Source: Gammaproteobacteria bacterium (lineage in GTDB: Bacteria; Pseudomonadota; Gammaproteobacteria; Tenderiales; Tenderiaceae). From it: 9,411 nt of DNA. A program made the position numbers and the translations under genes. This document shows, piece after piece, positions 5,716 through 9,411 of this stretch; within the stretch, counting starts at the first letter, position 1; the number at the start of each line of letters is the position of its first letter. The stretch covers positions 1-9,411 of the forward strand of contig JALTMR010000541.1 of NCBI GenBank assembly GCA_027001525.1, read 5' to 3'. Below the pieces are notes generated by a model. It saw only the letters and a program-made list of their open reading frames with translations. It was not told the origin of the DNA and ran no database searches.

Positions 5716-6515
5716 GTCGTGTCGCAGAATGTTTTGCCAGATTAAAGACCGAAGGGCGCAAGGCCCTCATCCCCTACGTCACCGCAGGGGACTGCCAGCC
5801 CGGTGTCACCGTGCCGTTGATGCATGCGATGGTGGCGGCGGGTGCTGACATTATCGAGCTGGGGGTGCCGTTTTCCGACCCCATGGCTGACGGCCCGGTG
5901 ATCCAGCAAGCCTGTGAGCGGGCCCTGGCCCACGGCGTCAGTCTGCACGACGTGCTGGAGATGGTCGCCACCTTTCGGGAAAAAGACGATGAAACCCCGG
6001 TGGTGTTAATGGGGTATCTCAATCCGATCGAAGTGATGGGCTATGTGCCCTTTGCCCAGGCGGCCTGTGACGCGGGTGTCGATGGCGTCCTGACGGTGGA
6101 TCTGCCGCCGGAGGAGGGTGTTGAGGTGGTGAAGATTTTCAAGGAGGCAGAGCTTGATCCCATCTTCCTGCTGTCGCCCACCACCACGGCAGAGCGCATT
6201 GGCAAGGTCTGCGCATCCGCCAGTGGATTCGTTTATTATGTCTCCCTGAAAGGCGTGACGGGGGCGGCCAATCTGGATGTGGCGGCCGTCGCGGCCAAGC
6301 TGGATGAGATTCGCGGCCTGACGGATCTGCCTGTGGGTGTGGGTTTTGGTATTCGGGATGCAGAAACGGCGGCTCAGGTGGCCGGCGTGGCTGATGCGGT
6401 GGTGGTGGGCTCAGCGGTGGTCAACCGCATCGCTGCCAATGTGGCGCAGCCTGACCGTATTGCCCCTGAAATTGCCGCCCTGTTGAGTGACATGCGCCGC
6501 GCCATGGACGCCTGA
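5712..6515 (+). CDS. trpA: Tryptophan synthase alpha subunit
   Basis: The 267-residue TIM-barrel subunit cleaves indole-3-glycerol phosphate to indole and glyceraldehyde 3-phosphate and passes indole to Trp[17 protein letters not shown] gives catalytic Glu49 and Asp60, at the same numbers as in the Salmonella and E. coli enzymes. [32 protein letters not shown] and the phosphate-binding GVGFGIRD and VVVGSAVV are all present, so the enzyme looks intact and full length. The ATG overlaps the trpB stop in an ATGA arrangement, and AAGGA (5699-5703) lies 8 nt upstream. A perfect 9-bp stem-loop follows the stop, then accD. Confidence 0.97.
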   Translation: MSRVAECFARLKTEGRKALIPYVTAGDCQPGVTVPLMHAMVAAGADIIELGVPFSDPMADGPVIQQACERALAHGVSLHDVLEMVATFREKDDETPVVLMGYLNPIEVMGYVPFAQAACDAGVDGVLTVDLPPEEGVEVVKIFKEAELDPIFLLSPTTTAERIGKVCASASGFVYYVSLKGVTGAANLDVAAVAAKLDEIRGLTDLPVGVGFGIRDAETAAQVAGVADAVVVGSAVVNRIAANVAQPDRIAPEIAALLSDMRRAMDA

Positions 6516-6524
6516 CAGATTCCT

Positions 6525-6553
6525 TGAAACGCGCTCATCCGGGTCGCGTTTCA
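6525..6553 (+). other. Perfect 9-bp stem-loop between trpA and accD
   Basis: TGAAACGCG (6525-6533) pairs perfectly with CGCGTTTCA (6545-6553) around an 11-base loop, 9 nt after the trpA stop. No T-run follows, so it is not a standard intrinsic terminator. It may stabilise the trp mRNA 3' end, mark a processing site or be part of the accD leader. Confidence 0.55.
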
Positions 6554-6602
6554 GCGGTCGCCGGCATTCGAGGTTACATTTGAACAGAGTAGGGATTGCC
6601 CA

Positions 6603-7466
6603 ATGAGTTGGTTTGAAAAATTAATACCTTCGCGGATTCGTACCGATGCGAGCAGCAAGAAATCGATTCCCGAAGGGCTGTGGATCAAGTGCAAAAGCTG
6701 TAGCAGCGTGCTCTATCGGGCCGAGCTTGAGCGCAATATGGATGTCTGTCCCAAGTGCAGCCACCATTTCCGTATCGGTGCCCGCCGGCGTCTTGACCTG
6801 TTCCTCGATGAAGGGGAGCGGGAAGAGGTTGGTGCCCAGCTTGAGCCCATCGATATCCTCAAGTTTAAAGACAGCAAAAAGTATAAAGACCGCATCGTTC
6901 AGGCGCAGAAAGCTACGGAAGAGAAGGATGCCCTGATTGCCATGCAGGGGCAGCTTAAGGGCATGCCGGTGGTGGCTGCGGCGTTTGAATTCAAATTCAT
7001 GGGCGGCTCCATGGGCTCTGTGGTGGGTGAGCGCTTTGTGCGTGCCGCCAATTTGGCGCTCGAGCAGGAGCGACCCTTTATCTGCTTCTCTGCCAGCGGT
7101 GGAGCGCGGATGCAGGAGGCGCTGTTTTCCCTGATGCAGATGGCCAAAACCAGTGCGGTTCTGGCGCGTCTGAGTAAAAAGGGCATCCCTTTTGTTTCCG
7201 TGATGACGGATCCGACCATGGGGGGCGTCTCTGCCAGCTTTGCCATGCTGGGGGATATCAACGTGGCCGAGCCCAATGCGTTGATCGGCTTTGCGGGGCC
7301 GCGTGTTATCGAGCAGACCGTGCGCGAAACCTTGCCGGAAGGGTTCCAGCGCAGCGAATTTTTGCTCGAGCATGGGGCCATCGATATGATTGTCGATCGT
7401 CGTGAGATGCGCGACCGCCTGGGCAGCGTGCTGGCCATCATGACCCACCAGCAGCTGGCCGGTTAG
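6603..7466 (+). CDS. accD: Acetyl-CoA carboxylase carboxyltransferase subunit beta
   Basis: The 287-residue protein pairs with AccA to transfer the carboxyl group from biotin carrier protein to acetyl-CoA, giving malonyl-CoA for fatty-acid synthesis. The N-terminal zinc ribbon is intact: cysteines 30, 33, 49 and 52 in a CX2C-X15-CX2C array. The crotonase-fold core follows, with [38 protein letters not shown] and [12 protein letters not shown]. Length is close to the 304 residues of E. coli AccD. AGGGA lies about 7 nt before the ATG. In E. coli the zinc ribbon also lets the enzyme bind its own mRNA; whether that occurs here is unknown. An 87-base gap with a stem-loop separates it from trpA, and a GC-rich hairpin follows. 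Confidence 0.97.
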   Translation: MSWFEKLIPSRIRTDASSKKSIPEGLWIKCKSCSSVLYRAELERNMDVCPKCSHHFRIGARRRLDLFLDEGEREEVGAQLEPIDILKFKDSKKYKDRIVQAQKATEEKDALIAMQGQLKGMPVVAAAFEFKFMGGSMGSVVGERFVRAANLALEQERPFICFSASGGARMQEALFSLMQMAKTSAVLARLSKKGIPFVSVMTDPTMGGVSASFAMLGDINVAEPNALIGFAGPRVIEQTVRETLPEGFQRSEFLLEHGAIDMIVDRREMRDRLGSVLAIMTHQQLAG

Positions 7467-7478
7467 AGCTGAATTCCA

Positions 7479-7506
7479 GGCCGCGGGAGCGCTCTCCCGC
7501 GCCTTT
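7479..7506 (+). terminator. GC-rich hairpin after accD, possible (leaky) terminator
   Basis: Bases 7482-7489 pair perfectly with 7494-7501 around the 4-base loop CGCT, with two further pairs beyond a mismatch. Only a short TTTAT follows, so termination may be partial. It begins 13 nt after the accD stop and lies between accD and folC. Confidence 0.55.
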
Positions 7507-7529
7507 ATCCTCCCTCCCAGATAACTATC

Positions 7530-8858
7530 ATGCGCTTTTCCACTCTTGATGACTGGCTCTCCTGGCAGGAGGGCTTGCACCCCAGTGAAATTGATCTGGG
7601 GCTGGCGCGTGTGCATGAGGTGCTCTGCCGCCTGGGGCGCGACAAGCCCGCCCATCCCGTCGTTACCGTTGCCGGAACCAATGGCAAAGGCTCATCCGTG
7701 ACCCTGCTGGCGGCCATCTACCGCGCAGCGGGTTATCGCGTTGGCGCCTTCACCTCGCCTCATCTTTTGCGCTACAACGAGCGCATACGCATCGATGGTG
7801 AAGAGGTGGCCGATGAGCTGTTGTGCCAGACTTTTGAGAGGATCGATCAGGCGCGGGGGGAGATCTCTCTGACCTACTTTGAGTTCGGCGCGCTGGCGGC
7901 CATCGACTGTTTTGCCGCTGCCGAAGTGGATGTGGCCATTCTGGAGGTCGGACTGGGGGGGCGTCTCGATGCGGTCAATATCATCGATGCCGACGTGGCC
8001 CTGATCACCTCCATCGGCGTTGACCACGAGGCCTGGCTCGGCAGTGATCGAGAGACTATCGGTCGCGAGAAGGCGGGTATTATGCGTGCGGGCCGCCCCG
8101 TTGTGTGTGGAGACCCCGATCCGCCGGCCAGCATCGCATCGGCTGCCGATGCCCTGGGGGCGCGGCTCTATGCCCGGGGGGTCGATTTCGATATTCAGCA
8201 CCAGCAGAATCAGTGGCGTTGGCGGGCCGGGTCGCGGTGCCGGGATGCGTTGCCCATGCCGGCACTGCGGGGGCGCTATCAACTGCAAAACGCTGCAGCG
8301 GTGCTGATGGTGGTTGAGTTACTGGCCCGACAGCTTCCCGTCAGCCAGGCCCATCTGCGCGAGGGTCTTGGTACGGCCCGGTTGGCAGGGCGTTTTCAGG
8401 TGTTGCCGGGCGCTATCCCGCTGATTCTCGATGTTGCCCACAACCCGCAGGCGAGCGAGGCCCTGGCGGGAAATCTTCGTGCCTGGCCAACGCCGGGTGA
8501 AACTCATGCGGTGGTGGCCATGATGGCGGACAAGAACATGGCGGAGATCTTCTCTGCCCTGATTCCCGAGGTTGATCACTGGCATTTGACCGGCATTGAT
8601 ACTCCCCGTGCGGCCCCTCCCGAGCAGCTCGAAGAGACGCTGACCGCGTTGGATCAACATCAGCTAACCATCCATGCCAGCGTGGCTCAGGCCATTGAGC
8701 GAGTGCGGGCCGGGGCGCGGGCCCATGATCGAATCGTCGTTTTTGGCTCTTTTTACACAGTGGCCGAGGCCATGGCGGCAGCTTATACTCCTTCCGGTCC
8801 GGTAGCGTCTGAAAGCATCGCTGGCGATGGCGTGAGCAACATAAGGGTTGAAGGATGA
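7530..8858 (+). CDS. folC: Bifunctional folylpolyglutamate synthase/dihydrofolate synthase
   Basis: The 442-residue Mur-ligase-family enzyme adds glutamate to dihydropteroate and then to folates in the cytoplasm, using ATP. The P-loop GTNGKGS is at residues 49-55, the folate-loop region FTSPHLLRYNERIRI at 74-88, LEVGLGGRLDAVN at 138-150, TSIGVDHEAWLG after that, and the C-terminal domain motif DVAHNPQA at 301-308. It is slightly longer than E. coli FolC (422 residues), with an extra tail of about 20 residues that includes the overlap with the next gene. The ATG at 7530 fits the family N-terminus (LDDWLSW), but no clear Shine-Dalgarno sequence precedes it. The accD hairpin lies upstream, and the stop overlaps the SPOR gene start in ATGA. 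Confidence 0.96.
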   Translation: MRFSTLDDWLSWQEGLHPSEIDLGLARVHEVLCRLGRDKPAHPVVTVAGTNGKGSSVTLLAAIYRAAGYRVGAFTSPHLLRYNERIRIDGEEVADELLCQTFERIDQARGEISLTYFEFGALAAIDCFAAAEVDVAILEVGLGGRLDAVNIIDADVALITSIGVDHEAWLGSDRETIGREKAGIMRAGRPVVCGDPDPPASIASAADALGARLYARGVDFDIQHQQNQWRWRAGSRCRDALPMPALRGRYQLQNAAAVLMVVELLARQLPVSQAHLREGLGTARLAGRFQVLPGAIPLILDVAHNPQASEALAGNLRAWPTPGETHAVVAMMADKNMAEIFSALIPEVDHWHLTGIDTPRAAPPEQLEETLTALDQHQLTIHASVAQAIERVRAGARAHDRIVVFGSFYTVAEAMAAAYTPSGPVASESIAGDGVSNIRVEG

Positions 8859-9411
8859 ATCAGGCTAAAAAACAGCGTTTGGTGGGCGCGGTGGTGCTGG
8901 TCGCGCTGGCCGTTATTATCGTTCCCATGATTCTCGACTTTAGTCGCCAGGATGTGGCGCAGCGGGGGGATATCGAAGTGCCGCCTGCGCCTGATGTGAA
9001 TAAAATGCAGGTATTGCCCCTCAATGTCTGGTCGAAGAAAATCGACCCTGACGTCGATCCCGAGCCCGTGATGATTGAGCAGCCCGCTGCCGGGGCCGCC
9101 GCTGCCCCCGTCGATTCTGAAACAGCCACAGCCAAAGCGGATGAACCGAAGCAGATTGAAGTATCGGAACCGGCACCAGTCCCGGCACCAGCACCAGCAC
9201 CGGCCCCCCAGCCGGCCCCACAATCGGTTCAGTCCCCGGCCGTTGCAGCGAAAGAAGAGGCTTTGCCCAAGCCTGATATTGTCGAACCCGCCGAGGCGGG
9301 TGCAGCCGATGTCTCTCTGAAGGGGAAGGCGTGGATGGTGCAGATCGGCAGCTTTTCCACCGAAAGCAAGGCGTTTATTTTTCGTAACAAGCTGCGGGAG
9401 ATGGGCTACGC
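8855..9411 (+). CDS. dedD: DedD-like SPOR-domain cell-division protein (runs off the right edge)
   Basis: The open frame starts at the ATG overlapping the folC stop by 4 nt and continues past the window end (185 codons visible). A short basic N-terminus (NQAKKQR) precedes a single membrane helix (about residues 9-27). A long periplasmic linker rich in Pro, Ala and acidic residues follows, including a Pro-Ala repeat at about 106-122. From about residue 159, AWMVQIGSFSTESKAF begins a SPOR domain, which binds denuded septal peptidoglycan. This architecture and the folC neighbour match E. coli DedD, a non-essential division protein. The SPOR domain is incomplete only because the window ends. GAAGG lies just upstream within folC. 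The gene symbol is based on synteny and architecture. Confidence 0.88.
   Translation, partial: MNQAKKQRLVGAVVLVALAVIIVPMILDFSRQDVAQRGDIEVPPAPDVNKMQVLPLNVWSKKIDPDVDPEPVMIEQPAAGAAAAPVDSETATAKADEPKQIEVSEPAPVPAPAPAPAPQPAPQSVQSPAVAAKEEALPKPDIVEPAEAGAADVSLKGKAWMVQIGSFSTESKAFIFRNKLREMGY
9170..9220 (+). repeat. Pro-Ala low-complexity repeat inside the SPOR protein
   Basis: Repeated CCG/CCA and GCA/GCC codons encode an alternating Pro-Ala tract that probably forms a stiff, extended periplasmic spacer between the membrane anchor and the SPOR domain. It is an in-frame coding repeat, prone to length change by slippage. Confidence 0.7.

Noticed and set aside
6621..7655. 344-codon open frame on the minus strand
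   Set aside because: It is antisense to accD and the folC start, shows no recognisable protein family, and is explained by codon bias of the real genes.

Overview
This is a stretch of chromosome from a moderately GC-rich bacterium, very probably a gammaproteobacterium. The basis is the gene order truA - trpF - trpB - trpA - accD - folC - SPOR/dedD, a known gammaproteobacterial arrangement (accD-folC-dedD as in Escherichia coli; trpFBA between truA and accD in several other lineages), together with the PF00114-like type IVa pilin and the protein sequences. The genus cannot be fixed from the sequence alone; a chemolithotrophic or Chromatiales-like relative is only a guess.

Layout from left to right. 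Positions 1-106 hold the 5' end of pyrC (dihydroorotase) on the minus strand. Divergent from it is a small secreted DUF1566/Lcl-type protein (289-813). A 357-base gap follows. It contains a previously unlabelled imperfect palindrome of about 150 bp (981-1131) that looks like a foldback MITE, lying just upstream of truA (1171-1950). After truA comes a second DUF1566/Lcl gene (2252-2779), a clear paralogue of the first. Convergent with it, on the minus strand, is a two-gene unit: a membrane-anchored HAMP protein with no output domain (3772-3254), then a type IVa pilin-like gene (3251-2799). Divergent from that unit runs the tryptophan cluster trpF-trpB-trpA (3897-6515), then accD (6603-7466), folC (7530-8858) and the start of a DedD-like SPOR protein (8855 to the window end).

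How the genes work together. trpF, trpB and trpA are translationally overlapped and supply late tryptophan biosynthesis steps: phosphoribosylanthranilate isomerisation, then both tryptophan synthase subunits. They are apparently driven by an extended -10 promoter with a leader of only about 14 nt, which leaves no room for an attenuator. accD, folC and dedD are the usual neighbours for fatty-acid, folate and cell-envelope housekeeping; folC and dedD overlap by 4 nt, and a GC-rich hairpin separates accD from folC.

The accessory part is the truA neighbourhood. Two secreted four-cysteine Lcl-domain paralogues, a pilin and a minimal HAMP membrane protein sit between or around housekeeping genes. 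This may be a small surface or adhesion module; that is inference from location and protein type. The most notable non-gene signal is the palindromic element at 981-1131. I see no rRNA, tRNA, CRISPR array or intact transposase.
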